Part shown: positions 43,211 to 52,839 of the stretch, piece after piece
Layout of the letters: every line of letters begins with the position of its first letter
Position numbering within the stretch: the stretch's first letter is position 1
Assembly (NCBI GenBank): GCA_022845955.1
Contig: AP025576.1
Span: 3,906,001 to 3,970,000 of the forward strand
Direction of reading: 5' to 3'
Source: Lachnospiraceae bacterium
GTDB taxonomy: Bacteria > Bacillota > Clostridia > Lachnospirales > Lachnospiraceae
DNA: 64,000 bases
The notes under the pieces: model-generated
What the model was told of the DNA's origin: nothing
Database searches by the model: none
What the model saw: the letters and a program-made list of their open reading frames with translations, nothing else
Program-made: the position numbers and the translations under genes

Positions 43211-44419
43211 TTATTTATCATTTGCTGCTGCAACACCAGGAAGCTCTTTGCCTTCCAGGAATTCCAGAGATGCGCCGCCGCCGGTGGAGATGTGGCTCAT
43301 CTTATCGCCATAGCCCAACTGGTTAACGGCTGCTGCGGAGTCACCGCCGCCGATGATTGTGGTTGCATCTGTTTCAGCCAGCGCTTTAGCAACTGCAATC
43401 GTTCCTTTTGCGAGCACAGGGTTCTCAAAAACACCCATAGGTCCGTTCCAGACAACAGTCTTTGCGGTTTTAACAGCCTCTGCATAAGCGTCTGCTGTCT
43501 TAGGTCCGATATCCAGTCCCATCATATCCGCGGGAATGGAATCTGCTGCAAACACTTCCACATCGATTTGGGCATCGATAGGGCTGGGGAAGGATTTTGC
43601 AACGACAGCATCCACGGGAAGAAGAAGGCTCTTGCCCAGCTTTTCCGCTTTCTCCATCATTTCTTTGCAGTATTCAATCTTCTCATCATCCACCAGGGAT
43701 GCGCCGATTTCATAGCCTTTTGCTTTCAGGAAGGTGAACGCCATACCGCCGCCGATAATCAGGGTGTCACATTTTTCAAGCAGGTTGGAGATAACATTCA
43801 GCTTATCAGCAACTTTGGCTCCGCCCAGAATCGCTACGAAAGGTCTTACAGGAGCCTCTACCGCATTTCCGAGGAAGTCGATTTCCTTCTGCATCAGATA
43901 GCCAACGACTGCGGTATCAGCCAGCTGTGCCACACCTACATTGGAACAGTGTGCCCTGTGGGCGGTACCAAATGCATCGTTTACAAAAACATCGCACAGA
44001 GAAGCCAGTTCTTTGGAGAACGCTTCGCCGTTCTTTGTCTCTTCTGCCCTGTAACGGGTGTTTTCAAGAAGGATTACATCGCCGTCCTTCATGGCTTCCA
44101 CAGCAGCTTTTGCGTTAGGGCCTACCACTTCAGGATCCGCAGCGAATTTCACTTCCTGTCCGAGCAGCTCGGAAAGGCGTGCTGCAACAGGCGCTAAGGA
44201 CAGCTCCGGTTTTGGCTCTCCCTTAGGCTTTCCCAGATGGGAGCAAAGGATAACTTTTCCGCCGTCCGCAATCAGTTTTTTGATGGTAGGCAGAGCGGCA
44301 ACCAGACGGTTTTCATCTGTGATTTTGCCTTCTTTAAGTGGAACGTTGAAATCGCATCTGCAAAGGACGCGTTTGCCTTTTACGTTGATATCATCAACGG
44401 ATTTTTTATTTAATGACAT
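43211..44419 (-). CDS. pgk: Phosphoglycerate kinase
   Basis: A 402-aa kinase transferring phosphate from 1,3-bisphosphoglycerate to ADP. It opens with [13 protein letters not shown] and has the conserved LGGAKVADK and GGGDSAAA nucleotide-binding segments. AAGGAGG precedes the ATG. I found no strong promoter between gap and pgk, while a terminator hairpin follows gap, so pgk-tpiA expression probably depends on read-through or a weak internal promoter. Confidence 0.98.
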   Translation of the reverse strand: MSLNKKSVDDINVKGKRVLCRCDFNVPLKEGKITDENRLVAALPTIKKLIADGGKVILCSHLGKPKGEPKPELSLAPVAARLSELLGQEVKFAADPEVVGPNAKAAVEAMKDGDVILLENTRYRAEETKNGEAFSKELASLCDVFVNDAFGTAHRAHCSNVGVAQLADTAVVGYLMQKEIDFLGNAVEAPVRPFVAILGGAKVADKLNVISNLLEKCDTLIIGGGMAFTFLKAKGYEIGASLVDDEKIEYCKEMMEKAEKLGKSLLLPVDAVVAKSFPSPIDAQIDVEVFAADSIPADMMGLDIGPKTADAYAEAVKTAKTVVWNGPMGVFENPVLAKGTIAVAKALAETDATTIIGGGDSAAAVNQLGYGDKMSHISTGGGASLEFLEGKELPGVAAANDK

Positions 44420-44510
44420 GGTATAAAACCTCCTTATTTATTACTATCCAGACTCGGTGAATCTGCAGGGAACGTTTTTTGGACAATCCTGCCCCCGCTT
44501 ATCATGAGAA

Positions 44511-44545
44511 AAAAGGGCCCGGCCCTCATCAGACCGGACCCTTTA
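44511..44545 (-). terminator. Terminator-like hairpin between gap and pgk
   Basis: Minus-strand stem AAAGGGTCCGG / CCGGGCCCTTT (one mismatch) with a T run. It may reduce transcription into pgk-tpiA, setting higher gap expression. Confidence 0.75.
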
Positions 44546-44583
44546 TGAGCCTATGCCTTTACACAGCTGACTGCGTATGAAAA

Positions 44584-45603
44584 TTAAGCGTTCAGCAGTT
44601 TGCCAAAGTGTTTGATTGTACGAACCATCTGGCTTGTGTAGGAATTCTCATTGTCGTACCAGGAAATAACCTGTACTTCAGATGTATTCTCGTCAATAGG
44701 AAGAACCATGGTCTGCGTAGCATCAAACAGGGAACCATATCTCATTCCGATAACATCGCTGGATACGATTTCGTCTGTATTGTAGCCAAAGGACTCATTA
44801 GCAGCTGCCTTCATAGCCTCATTGATAGCTTCTTTGGTAGGCTGTCCTTTTACTACAGCTGTCAGGATGGTTGTGGATCCTGTAGGGGTAGGAACACGCT
44901 GAGCGGAACCGATCAGCTTGCCGTTCAGTTCAGGGATTACCAGGCCGATAGCCTTGGCAGCACCTGTGCTGTTGGGAACGATATTCACTGCTGCTGCACG
45001 GCTTCTTCTCTTGTCGCCCTTTCTCTGAGGACCATCCAGAGTCATCTGATCGCCTGTGTAAGCATGGATCGTGCACATAATACCACTCTGGATAGGGAAA
45101 GCATCGTTGAGAGCTTTTGCCATAGGAGCCAGGCAGTTTGTTGTACAGGAAGCAGCGGAGATGATGTGATCATCTTTGCTCAGAGTCTCATGGTTTACAT
45201 TGTAAACGATGGTAGGCAGATCGTTTCCGGCAGGAGCGGAAATGATAACGTGCTTAGCGCCGGCATCGATATGTGCCTGAGCTTTTGCTTTGGAGGTATA
45301 GAATCCGGTACATTCCAGAACTACGTCCACACCGATTTCTCCCCAGGGAAGCTCTGCAGCGTTAGCCTTTGCATAGATTTTGATTTCTTTTCCGTCAACT
45401 GTGATGGAATCTTCACCGTAAGATACTTTGTCGCCCAGTTCATATCTGCCCTGAGTTGAGTCATATTTCAGTAAGTGAGCCAGCATCTCGGGAGATGTTA
45501 AATCATTGATTGCTACGATTTCAAATCCTTCTGCTCCGAACATCTGTCTGAAAGCAAGACGTCCGATACGGCCAAAACCATTAATTGCTACTTTTACTGC
45601 CAT
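44584..45603 (-). CDS. gap: Glyceraldehyde-3-phosphate dehydrogenase
   Basis: A 339-aa NAD-dependent GAPDH. The Rossmann start is [11 protein letters not shown], the catalytic cysteine is in SCTTNCLAP, and the substrate-binding SWYDNE lies near the end. The codon use is clean and highly expressed in style. It has its own promoter (TTGATA, 17 bp, TAAAAT) and is followed by a terminator hairpin before pgk. Confidence 0.98.
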   Translation of the reverse strand: MAVKVAINGFGRIGRLAFRQMFGAEGFEIVAINDLTSPEMLAHLLKYDSTQGRYELGDKVSYGEDSITVDGKEIKIYAKANAAELPWGEIGVDVVLECTGFYTSKAKAQAHIDAGAKHVIISAPAGNDLPTIVYNVNHETLSKDDHIISAASCTTNCLAPMAKALNDAFPIQSGIMCTIHAYTGDQMTLDGPQRKGDKRRSRAAAVNIVPNSTGAAKAIGLVIPELNGKLIGSAQRVPTPTGSTTILTAVVKGQPTKEAINEAMKAAANESFGYNTDEIVSSDVIGMRYGSLFDATQTMVLPIDENTSEVQVISWYDNENSYTSQMVRTIKHFGKLLNA

Positions 45604-45750
45604 TTTTAATTCCTCCTAAAAATGATTTAATATATTATTTTGCCAAGCGTAGCAAACGGACCCGCGCACAACGCAAGTCCTTACTCCGGACACACCAGAA
45701 GCTTATCCGGGCTTGTCCCCATAGCTTGACAAAATTTTATCAGCAAACTC

Positions 45751-45779
45751 ATTTTACCTAATTTGCATAAAAATATCAA
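45751..45779 (-). promoter_or_regulatory. Promoter of gap
   Basis: Minus-strand TTGATA, 17 bp, TAAAAT. The leader of about 140 nt and the surrounding 45604-46003 interval contain this, the divergent hisK promoter and a degenerate hairpin (GGGCA...TGCCC, 45887-45910) that resembles the palindromic repeats. Confidence 0.6.
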
Positions 45780-45921
45780 GCCGAAAATAAAAAAATATTG
45801 GAAATAACGCCTTATTTTACAGAAAGTTTATAAATGGCAGCCATTCCGACCTGTCCGGACGGTTCCCCGGTTCTTTCTCGCGTTTGGGCATCCGGTGCCT
45901 GTAAATGCCCTTTTTTTTTCT

Positions 45922-45950
45922 TTGCCTTTTCCTGTCTCATACGCTATACT
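45922..45950 (+). promoter_or_regulatory. Promoter of the histidinol phosphatase gene
   Basis: TTGCCT, 17 bp, TATACT on the plus strand, about 50 nt ahead of the start. A T-run and hairpin precede it. Confidence 0.55.
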
Positions 45951-46003
45951 TTTGTTTAATCGGACAGACAGATAAAAAACAACAGTGCAGAAAGGCGGCA
46001 GAC

Positions 46004-46822
46004 ATGGCTATCAAAGCAGATTTTCATTTACATTCTTCTTATTCCGGCGACTCCCAAGCCCCCATGGAAGAAATGATACGTAAAGGGATTTCCCTGGGGC
46101 TTTCCCAGATGTGCTTCACGGAGCATATGGACTTTGATTTTCCCGTTTCCACGGATACCCCCGCAGGATTTTTTGAAGTGAATACGGATTCTTATCTGTA
46201 TGACTTATTGAAATATAAGGCGGAATACCGGAAAGAAATCCAGGTTTCCTTCGGCATAGAGCTGGGGCTGCAGGCTTATCTGACCGGGCTGCAGAGCGCT
46301 TATACGAACGCTTTCGACTTTGATTTCATTATCGGGTCCTCCCACTTATGCAAGGGCAGGGACCCTTATGATGCTCTCTTTTATGAAGGACGGACGGAGG
46401 AAGAAGCCTACAGGGAATACTTCTCTTCGATTATCGAAAACCTGGAGGCCTTCCATGACTTTGACATATACGGCCATCTGGACTATGTGGTCCGCTATGG
46501 CCCGGGCAAGGATAAGAATTATACTTATGAAAAATATCAGGACTTGTTCGAACGGATACTGGATCTTCTGCTGGAAAACGGAATCGGCATGGAAATCAAT
46601 ACGGGAGGGCTGCGGTATGGCTTAAAGGAGCTTCATCCCTGCCGGAAGGTTCTGGAACGTTACCGGGAAAAGGGCGGAGAAACCGTAACGGTAGGATCCG
46701 ATGCCCACCGTCCGGAGGATATCTGCCGGGAATTCGGCCGGGCGGAAACACTGCTGAAAGACTGCGGATTTTCCTATTACACGGTGTTCAGCAAAAGGAC
46801 CCCTTCGTTCATAAAGCTATAG
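46004..46822 (+). CDS. hisK: PHP-family histidinol-phosphatase
   Basis: A 272-aa PHP metal-dependent phosphatase, likely the histidinol-phosphate phosphatase of Firmicutes (HisJ/HisK type). Metal-binding motifs are DFHLHSSYSGD at the N-terminus, FTEHMDF, GSSHLC, and GSDAHRPEDI near the end. I start at ATG 46004, after AAAGG, because the PHP motif begins eight residues later; a longer reading from 45905 would start before the promoter. No other his gene is nearby, so the substrate remains probable only. Confidence 0.85.
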   Translation: MAIKADFHLHSSYSGDSQAPMEEMIRKGISLGLSQMCFTEHMDFDFPVSTDTPAGFFEVNTDSYLYDLLKYKAEYRKEIQVSFGIELGLQAYLTGLQSAYTNAFDFDFIIGSSHLCKGRDPYDALFYEGRTEEEAYREYFSSIIENLEAFHDFDIYGHLDYVVRYGPGKDKNYTYEKYQDLFERILDLLLENGIGMEINTGGLRYGLKELHPCRKVLERYREKGGETVTVGSDAHRPEDICREFGRAETLLKDCGFSYYTVFSKRTPSFIKL

Positions 46823-46844
46823 CTTACCTTCGTTTACCGGCCCG

Positions 46845-47663
46845 TCAGTCCGTATGGCAGGCGTTCGTATGCCCTCCCGCGAACGGGTCATATCCCGTTT
46901 TTGTAAAATAGGCTTCCAGGGCCGGTTCAATGAAAGAATGCACCACCGCCTGTTTTTCTTTCCATCTTCCCTTCGGATCTTCAAAGGTTTCAGCTTCCAT
47001 AAGATTGGAAAGCATGCTCATATCCCCGTCCGTAAACGCGGTGACCATCTCCCAATATGCCTTCGCAAGGCGCTGCCCTTTCCCACTTTCCGGAGATACC
47101 CCTTCCCTCTGAAGCCGTACCGCCTCCTCCTGCAGGGAGGTGAAGGTTTCCAGCATGGCCCTTCCGCTGTCTTTATCAAACCGGCTGCGGAAATGATCCA
47201 GTGTCCTGTTATCAAAATTCTTTATCAGCCAGTAGTATTCATTCTTCATCTGCAGATTCACCACGATATCGGCGTATTTACCGAAGTCAACCGCATTCAT
47301 CATAAGCACTTCCTCTTTCAGCGCTTCAATGGCTTCCAGGGAACCGGTAAGCTTATCTATTTTTTCCCGCAGCGCGGCAGCCTGTTCGGAAAGAGCCTCT
47401 GCCACATCCTCAGGGGTGTCAAGAGGTATCAGGCGGTTCTTAATATCATCCAGTGAGAAACCGAGAGATTTCATGGACAGAATCTGGTGAAGCCTGACCA
47501 CATCTTTGTCCGTATAAAGCCTCCGTCCGCCTTCGCTTTCTGCCGACGGGGACAGCAGTTCCATTTTATCATAATACTGCAGGGTGCGCACGGTTACGCC
47601 GGTTTTCCCGGCAACCTGGCCGACAGTCATATATCCCGGGGGAATTGCTTTGCTTTTTTCCAT
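46845..47663 (-). CDS. MerR-family regulator with TipAS-like effector domain
   Basis: A 272-aa regulator. The N-terminal MerR HTH (YMTVGQVAGKTGVTVRTLQYYDKMELL) and coupling helix are followed by a helical domain from about residue 130, resembling the TipAS antibiotic-recognition domain of TipA/Mta/SkgA proteins. These sense hydrophobic or peptide drugs and often activate their own gene. The promoter has a 19-bp spacer typical of that class. It ends 22 bp from the convergent hisK gene. Confidence 0.85.
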   Translation of the reverse strand: MEKSKAIPPGYMTVGQVAGKTGVTVRTLQYYDKMELLSPSAESEGGRRLYTDKDVVRLHQILSMKSLGFSLDDIKNRLIPLDTPEDVAEALSEQAAALREKIDKLTGSLEAIEALKEEVLMMNAVDFGKYADIVVNLQMKNEYYWLIKNFDNRTLDHFRSRFDKDSGRAMLETFTSLQEEAVRLQREGVSPESGKGQRLAKAYWEMVTAFTDGDMSMLSNLMEAETFEDPKGRWKEKQAVVHSFIEPALEAYFTKTGYDPFAGGHTNACHTD

Positions 47664-47682
47664 TTTATCACCTCATTCCCTT

Positions 47683-47713
47683 ATTATACTCTATTCCCCA
47701 GCGTAACAGGCAA
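47683..47713 (-). promoter_or_regulatory. MerR-type promoter with 19-bp spacer
   Basis: Minus-strand TTGCCT, 19 bp, TATAAT. The perfect palindrome AAGGAATTTTATTCCTT (47713-47729 region) overlaps its upstream edge. Confidence 0.65.
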
Positions 47714-47785
47714 GGAATTTTATTCCTTGTATACTTTTGAGGCAACAAACGGCTGCATTCCTCCCTGAAGGATATCAGGGCATAC

Positions 47786-47849
47786 AAAAAAACAGCGTAC
47801 CCCATGCCGGTTCCATTTCCCTATCGGATACCGGCATGGCTGTACGCTG
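47786..47849 (-). terminator. Terminator of the unknown gene at 47865
   Basis: Long hairpin (CAGCGTAC...ATGCCGGT / ACCGGCAT...GTACGCTG) with seven T on the minus strand. Confidence 0.9.
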
Positions 47850-47864
47850 CCCGTTCTTATGTTT

Positions 47865-48398
47865 TTATTGTCCGCAGAGCACGATAATTTTTTCAGGGGT
47901 GGTCTGTGCCGGTATGCTTCTGGTCGTCTGGCTGTAAAGCACTACCAGAGTATGGTTTCCGGGATTTCCCATAAAGGTCTGGTTATTTGTAGTCACCACC
48001 TGGGTCGTAGGGGCGAGGTTCAGCTTCAGGCTCTGATCGCTGCTCATGAGCAGATTGTTGAAATAACCTACAAATACCATCTGCCCTTCCTGCTGCGGCG
48101 CAACCACCGCCGCCACATACTGAGGCGGGTAAATTAAGGGAGCTGCCGCGTTTCCGTTATAGAACACGGTTACCGGCATGCTTTCATACATGGTGGCGTA
48201 GTCCACCACAAAGGTATCGGCGCTGACAAAGAAATTCACGGTATTCCCTGCCTCATTTTCCACTGTGATCATCTGGTCGCAGGCATCGTAGCGGCCCCGG
48301 TCTCCTCCCGCCACTTCCATATGGGTGATCACACCGGTAAATGACATAAAGGCAGGACGCTGCCTCATTCCGTATAACTGATTAAATTTTGACTCCAA
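47865..48398 (-). CDS. Conserved-looking protein of unknown function
   Basis: A 177-aa protein I cannot assign. I start at TTG 48398, preceded by AAAGGA about nine bases upstream; the next ATG is 48368, and a longer frame to 48566 would overlap mnmA. It is beta-rich with segments AFMSFTGVITHMEVAGG, NTVNFFVSADTFVVDY and GNHTLVVLYSQTTRSIPAQ, and no signal peptide or membrane helix. An OB-like or jelly-roll beta domain is possible. It follows mnmA by about 80 bp and ends in a strong terminator, so it may be on the iscS-iscU-mnmA transcript. Confidence 0.6.
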   Translation of the reverse strand: MESKFNQLYGMRQRPAFMSFTGVITHMEVAGGDRGRYDACDQMITVENEAGNTVNFFVSADTFVVDYATMYESMPVTVFYNGNAAAPLIYPPQYVAAVVAPQQEGQMVFVGYFNNLLMSSDQSLKLNLAPTTQVVTTNNQTFMGNPGNHTLVVLYSQTTRSIPAQTTPEKIIVLCGQ

Positions 48399-48480
48399 TT
48401 TATTCTTTCCTTTTTTACCTTTATTTATAGTTATGCACAAAAAAGAAAAGAGGTACCAAACGGCCTCTTTTCCTGTATGC

Positions 48481-49557
48481 TTATTCGATTGTTCCTCCGC
48501 CCAGCACATACTCGCCGTCGTAAAACACTGCGGCCTGTCCCGGAGTAACCGCACGGACCGGCTCATCGAAGGTACATTTCACCCTGTCATCCCCGATTTT
48601 TTCAACCAGACAGAAAGCTCCCTGATGGGCATAACGTATTTTTGTTTTTACCCGAACCGGTTCCGTCAAATCCGGTACCGCCATAAAGTTAAGCTTACTG
48701 CATGTCAGATGTTGTGTAAACACATCCTGGTTCTCTCCGATAACCACTTCATTGGTTTCCGGACGGATTGCGATCACAAAAACCGGATGTCCCAGGGAAA
48801 GGTCCAGCCCCTTCCTCTGTCCCACCGTATAGTGGGTAATTCCTTTATGTCTGCCGAGGATTACGCCTTCAGCGGTAACAAAATTCCCTGGGCCGGGCAC
48901 CTCTGTCCGGCTTTCCCGCGCAATAAAAGCGGCATAATCATGATCCGGTATAAAACAGATCTCCTGGCTGTCCTTTTTATGTGCCACCGGCAGCTCCGCC
49001 TCCTCTGCCATTCGGCGGATTTCCTCTTTGGTATAAGCGCCCACCGGCATCAGCGTATGGGCAAGCTGATTCTGTGTAAGATTATACAGGGCATATGTCT
49101 GATCCTTGGCCGCCGTCACGGAATTACGGATGGCAAACCTTCCTCCCGGAAGCTGTTCGATCCTTGCATAGTGCCCGGTTGCAATATAATCGGCCCCCAG
49201 CCCCAGGCTCTTGGCAAGAAGGGATTCCCATTTTACATACCGGTTGCAGGCAATACAGGGATTCGGTGTTCTTCCCCTGACATATTCCCTCACAAAGTAA
49301 TCGATGACATTCGCCTGGAATTCCTTTTTGAAATTCATCACATAATAAGGGATATCCAGCTTCTGGGCCACTCTCCGTGCATCGTCCACCGCGCTCAATC
49401 CGCAGCAGCCCCCGTTCTCTTCCCGGATCTCCTCCGCCTCATCCTGCCAAATCTGCATGGTGACGCCAATGACATCATAGCCCTGTTCCTTCAGCAAAAG
49501 GGCCGCCACGGAGGAATCCACTCCTCCGGACATGCCCACCACTACTTTTTTGCCCAT
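48481..49557 (-). CDS. mnmA: tRNA-specific 2-thiouridylase
   Basis: A 358-aa enzyme that thiolates U34 of tRNA-Lys, -Glu and -Gln using sulfur from the cysteine desulfurase. The PP-loop is GMSGGVDSSVAA; the catalytic cysteines lie in NPCIACNRYVKW and in SQEICFIPD. Full length for the family. It lies 3 bp downstream of iscU and with iscS makes a sulfur-relay operon. Confidence 0.97.
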   Translation of the reverse strand: MGKKVVVGMSGGVDSSVAALLLKEQGYDVIGVTMQIWQDEAEEIREENGGCCGLSAVDDARRVAQKLDIPYYVMNFKKEFQANVIDYFVREYVRGRTPNPCIACNRYVKWESLLAKSLGLGADYIATGHYARIEQLPGGRFAIRNSVTAAKDQTYALYNLTQNQLAHTLMPVGAYTKEEIRRMAEEAELPVAHKKDSQEICFIPDHDYAAFIARESRTEVPGPGNFVTAEGVILGRHKGITHYTVGQRKGLDLSLGHPVFVIAIRPETNEVVIGENQDVFTQHLTCSKLNFMAVPDLTEPVRVKTKIRYAHQGAFCLVEKIGDDRVKCTFDEPVRAVTPGQAAVFYDGEYVLGGGTIE

Positions 49558-49560
49558 ATT

Positions 49561-50004
49561 TTAGTATTCTTCCTCTGCTTCTTCTTCACCTTCATGAATA
49601 TCGGACTTCGGCTTCTCCAGGCCCTCAATGCTGATGCCGTTTTTCTGCGCATAGTCCCACAGGGCCGCATGGATAGCTTCTTCCGCCAGAAGAGAGCAAT
49701 GTACCTTTACCGGAGGCAGGCCGTCAAGCGCTTCCATAACCGCTTTATTGGTAACCTCCATGGCTTCCCTCACACTCTTTCCCTTTACCAGCTCGGTTGC
49801 CATACTGCTGGTCGCAACGGCGGCTCCGCAGCCAAAGGTTTTGAACTTCACATCCCGGATAATCCCGTTCTCATCAATATCCAGATATATTCTCATGATA
49901 TCGCCGCATTTGGCATTCCCTACAGTGCCCACACCGCTCGCATTCTCTATTTCCCCCACATTACGGGGATGCTCAAAATGATCCATTACTTTTTCGCTGT
50001 ACAT
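49561..50004 (-). CDS. iscU: Iron-sulfur cluster scaffold (IscU/NifU N-terminal type)
   Basis: A 147-aa scaffold on which Fe-S clusters are assembled. The three ligand cysteines are visible in GNAKCGDIM, TFGCGAAVA and VHCSLLAEEA. The C-terminal tail is strongly acidic (EGEEEAEEEY), which is less usual. I start at ATG 50004 with AAAGGAAG upstream; an in-frame ATG at 50025 lies ahead of that site. Coupled to iscS upstream (44 bp) and mnmA downstream (3 bp). Confidence 0.95.
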   Translation of the reverse strand: MYSEKVMDHFEHPRNVGEIENASGVGTVGNAKCGDIMRIYLDIDENGIIRDVKFKTFGCGAAVATSSMATELVKGKSVREAMEVTNKAVMEALDGLPPVKVHCSLLAEEAIHAALWDYAQKNGISIEGLEKPKSDIHEGEEEAEEEY

Positions 50005-50048
50005 ATTTCTTCCTTTCCGTATCATAGCGGCCGGAACCGCCGTCTTTC

Positions 50049-51233
50049 TTATTTATTCTGCTTTTTGATAAAATCCTCGTAAAGAGGGGACATGTTCCGA
50101 AGCTTGGTAATAATTTCTTTCATCGCTTCCACCGTAATATCCAGCTCTTCCTTTGTATTTTCCTCATTCATGGACATACGCAGGGAACCATGGGCGATTT
50201 CGTGAGGAAGCCCTATGGCAAGGAGCACATGGGAAGGATCCAGGGAGCCGGAAGTACATGCGGATCCGCTGGAGGCACATATCCCTTTCATATCCAGCAT
50301 AATCAGCAGGGATTCCCCTTCCACGAAGCGGAAGCTGAAATTCACATTATTAGGCAGTCTCTTATGCCGGTCTCCGTTCAGGCGGCAATAAGGGATTTCG
50401 GCTTCGATACGGCCAATAAGGTAATCCTGCAGTTCCCGTTCCTTTGCCGTCTTTTCCTCCATCATGGCAAAGGCTCTTTCCACAGCGGCGCCAAGCCCCA
50501 CAATCCCGGGCACATTTTCAGTGCCGGCCCTTCTTCCTCTTTCCTGCTGTCCCCCATGAACAAAGGAACGTATCTTAATTCCCTTACGGATATACAAAAA
50601 CCCTATCCCCTTCGGTCCGTTCAGCTTATGGCCGCTGGCGCTGAGCATATCAATATGGCACTCATCCACATTAATCGGCAGCTGCCCGTAGGCCTGCACA
50701 GCATCCGTATGGAACAGGACATCATGCTTCTTTGCAATTTCCCCGATTTCCTTAATCGGCTGAATCGTCCCGATTTCATTGTTGGCATACATTATGGAAA
50801 TCAGGATGGTGTCCGGACGGATTGCTTTCTCAAGCTCATCCAGCTTTACTATACCATTTTCGTCCACATTTACATAAGTGACCTCGTACCCCTTTTTTTC
50901 CAGATATGCGCATGTATGAAGAACCGCATGATGCTCAATCGCAGATGTGATAATATGTCTGCCCTTTGCTTCATAGGCTTCTGCCGTAGCTTTCAGCGCC
51001 CAGTTATCCGCCTCCGATCCGCCTCCGGTAAAATAAATCTCATTATTGGCGGCTCCCAGTGTTCCGGCAATAGTCTCCCTCACCTGGCTTACCGCTTTTT
51101 TACTTTCCGTTCCAAGGGAATAAATGCTGCTGGGATTCCCATAATGTTCGGAAAAGAAAGGCAGCATAGCCTGTACCACTTCCGGGGCGGTTTTCGTTGT
51201 TGCCGCATTATCCAAATAAATTAACTGATTCAT
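50049..51233 (-). CDS. iscS: Cysteine desulfurase
   Basis: A 394-aa PLP enzyme supplying persulfide sulfur for Fe-S clusters and tRNA thiolation. It begins IYLDNAATTKTAP, has the PLP-lysine in SGHKLNGPKG, and the mobile active-site cysteine in GSACTSGSLDPSH. ATG 51233 is preceded by AGGAGAG; an in-frame extension to 51299 has no good site. It is NifS-like in operon layout with the scaffold. A consensus promoter lies upstream. Confidence 0.96.
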   Translation of the reverse strand: MNQLIYLDNAATTKTAPEVVQAMLPFFSEHYGNPSSIYSLGTESKKAVSQVRETIAGTLGAANNEIYFTGGGSEADNWALKATAEAYEAKGRHIITSAIEHHAVLHTCAYLEKKGYEVTYVNVDENGIVKLDELEKAIRPDTILISIMYANNEIGTIQPIKEIGEIAKKHDVLFHTDAVQAYGQLPINVDECHIDMLSASGHKLNGPKGIGFLYIRKGIKIRSFVHGGQQERGRRAGTENVPGIVGLGAAVERAFAMMEEKTAKERELQDYLIGRIEAEIPYCRLNGDRHKRLPNNVNFSFRFVEGESLLIMLDMKGICASSGSACTSGSLDPSHVLLAIGLPHEIAHGSLRMSMNEENTKEELDITVEAMKEIITKLRNMSPLYEDFIKKQNK

Positions 51234-51330
51234 ATATAACTCTCCTGACTGCATGTCTTCATGCTTTTTCTGTATTTCCAGGGTTACCGGTTTTTCCAAT
51301 TCCTAGTAAACCACTTCGTATTCTATGGTT

Positions 51331-51359
51331 AATATAACACCGCACCTGCGTTCTGTCAA
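51331..51359 (-). promoter_or_regulatory. Promoter of iscS-iscU-mnmA
   Basis: Minus-strand TTGACA, 17 bp, TATATT. Just downstream an imperfect inverted repeat TAAACCA-N12-TGGTTAA (51306-51332) overlaps the transcription start and may bind an Rrf2-type or sulfur-responsive repressor. Confidence 0.8.
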
Positions 51360-51414
51360 CAGGCTCTCCTGCATATATTTACCAAAAGAGCTATTGCCTA
51401 CAGATTGGAGCCGC

Positions 51415-52794
51415 ATGCGCATCAAAAAAAATACCCTGATCACCGGAACGATTATCCTGACAGTAACAGGACTTGCCAGCCGCCTTATCGGTTTCTTTTA
51501 CCGGATTTTTCTCTCCCGGCTGTTCGGCGAAGAAAATATGGGAATCTATCAGCTGATTGGGCCGGTAATGGCTCTTGTTTTTTCTCTTTCAGCAGCCGGA
51601 CTGCAAAATGCTATCTCTAAATTCGTGGCAGGAGAAACAGCCACTCATGATTATAAAGCATCTTTACGCATTTTGCTAGTAGGATTTGCATTCTCTCTTA
51701 TATTATCCATGGGCTGTTTAATCGGTGTTTATCATTTTTCCGACTTTATCGCCTCCTACCTTCTTTTTGAACCACGCTGCGCCCCTCTTTTACGGATAGC
51801 AGCACTGTCCTTTCCCTTCGCCTCCGTCCATTCCTGTGTCAACGGTTATTTCTACGGAGTGAGGAAAACCGCGGTTCCTGCCGCAACCCAGTTAACAGAG
51901 CAAATTTTCCGGGTGGGAAGCGTATACATAATTGCTTCCTGGTGCCTGGCGCAGGGAAAAGAGCCTACCATAGCTGTTGCCGCTGCCGGGCTTGCCATCG
52001 GGGAGCTTTCCTCCATGCTTCTCGCCCTTCCCGCTGCTTACCTGCATTTTATCAGGAAAGCCTATCCTGCCGGCCGCCTTCCCTCCGGCACCATATACCG
52101 CAAGGCCTCCGGAACAAGTCCCGCACGGCTTGCACTGGTATATGGAAAACTGAGCCGGCAGATCATCGGGTTTGCCGCCCCTTTAAGCGCCAACCGGTTA
52201 TGCCTGAATCTGCTGCAGGCCATTGAAGCTGCCTGTATTCCCGCCAAGCTGCAGGTTTACGGCCATACGGTCAGCGATTCTCTCAGTGTTTACGGCGTGC
52301 TTACCGGAATGGCTCTGCCGCTTATTTATTTTCCCGGCACCCTGACCAATTCCGTTTCCGTCCTCCTCATGCCCGCTATTTCCGAAGCGGATGCCGTCAA
52401 CAACCAAAACGCCATCCGCCAGGCCGTGCGCAAATGCCTGGGCTACTGCCTGCTTCTCGGCTGCGTCTGCTGTATCGGTTTCCTGGCTGTGGGAAAAACC
52501 GTGGGGCTTATGCTGTATAACAGCGAAATGGCCGGTCATTTTATTATCATACTCAGCTTTATGTGCCCATTCCTCTACCTGAATACCACCTTAACAAGCA
52601 TCCTGCATGGCCTCGGAAAAACCAGCTATTCTTTTTTCTTAAGCCTGACCAGCCTGATGCTGCGCCTTGTTTTCGTATTCCAGGCGATCCCGCTTTACGG
52701 CATCAAGGGTTATCTGGCCGGGATGCTGTTAAGCCAGCTCTACACCACCATCTGCTGCCTTTTGCCCCTCCGGCAGTATCTTCTGCCCGGATAA
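51415..52794 (+). CDS. spoVB: SpoVB/MurJ-like polysaccharide flippase
   Basis: A 459-aa polytopic protein with about 12-14 membrane helices, of the MOP superfamily (stage V sporulation protein B, lipid II or polysaccharide flippase). Typical opening is GLASRLIGFFYRIFLSRLFG, and the FEPRCAPLL and PLIYFPGTLTNSVSVLLMP segments fit SpoVB-like proteins. ATG 51415 follows GGAG closely. In spore formers SpoVB acts in cortex synthesis. It is divergent from iscS. Assignment to SpoVB rather than another paralogue is likely but not certain. Confidence 0.82.
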   Translation: MRIKKNTLITGTIILTVTGLASRLIGFFYRIFLSRLFGEENMGIYQLIGPVMALVFSLSAAGLQNAISKFVAGETATHDYKASLRILLVGFAFSLILSMGCLIGVYHFSDFIASYLLFEPRCAPLLRIAALSFPFASVHSCVNGYFYGVRKTAVPAATQLTEQIFRVGSVYIIASWCLAQGKEPTIAVAAAGLAIGELSSMLLALPAAYLHFIRKAYPAGRLPSGTIYRKASGTSPARLALVYGKLSRQIIGFAAPLSANRLCLNLLQAIEAACIPAKLQVYGHTVSDSLSVYGVLTGMALPLIYFPGTLTNSVSVLLMPAISEADAVNNQNAIRQAVRKCLGYCLLLGCVCCIGFLAVGKTVGLMLYNSEMAGHFIIILSFMCPFLYLNTTLTSILHGLGKTSYSFFLSLTSLMLRLVFVFQAIPLYGIKGYLAGMLLSQLYTTICCLLPLRQYLLPG

Positions 52795-52804
52795 GCCTTG
52801 GTAC

Positions 52805-52833
52805 TTGCACTTTACGTTTTTCTATATTATAAT
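52805..52833 (+). promoter_or_regulatory. Promoter of the DAHP synthase gene
   Basis: TTGCAC, 17 bp, TATAAT, about 105 nt before the start codon. Confidence 0.8.
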
Positions 52834-52839
52834 GTACGC

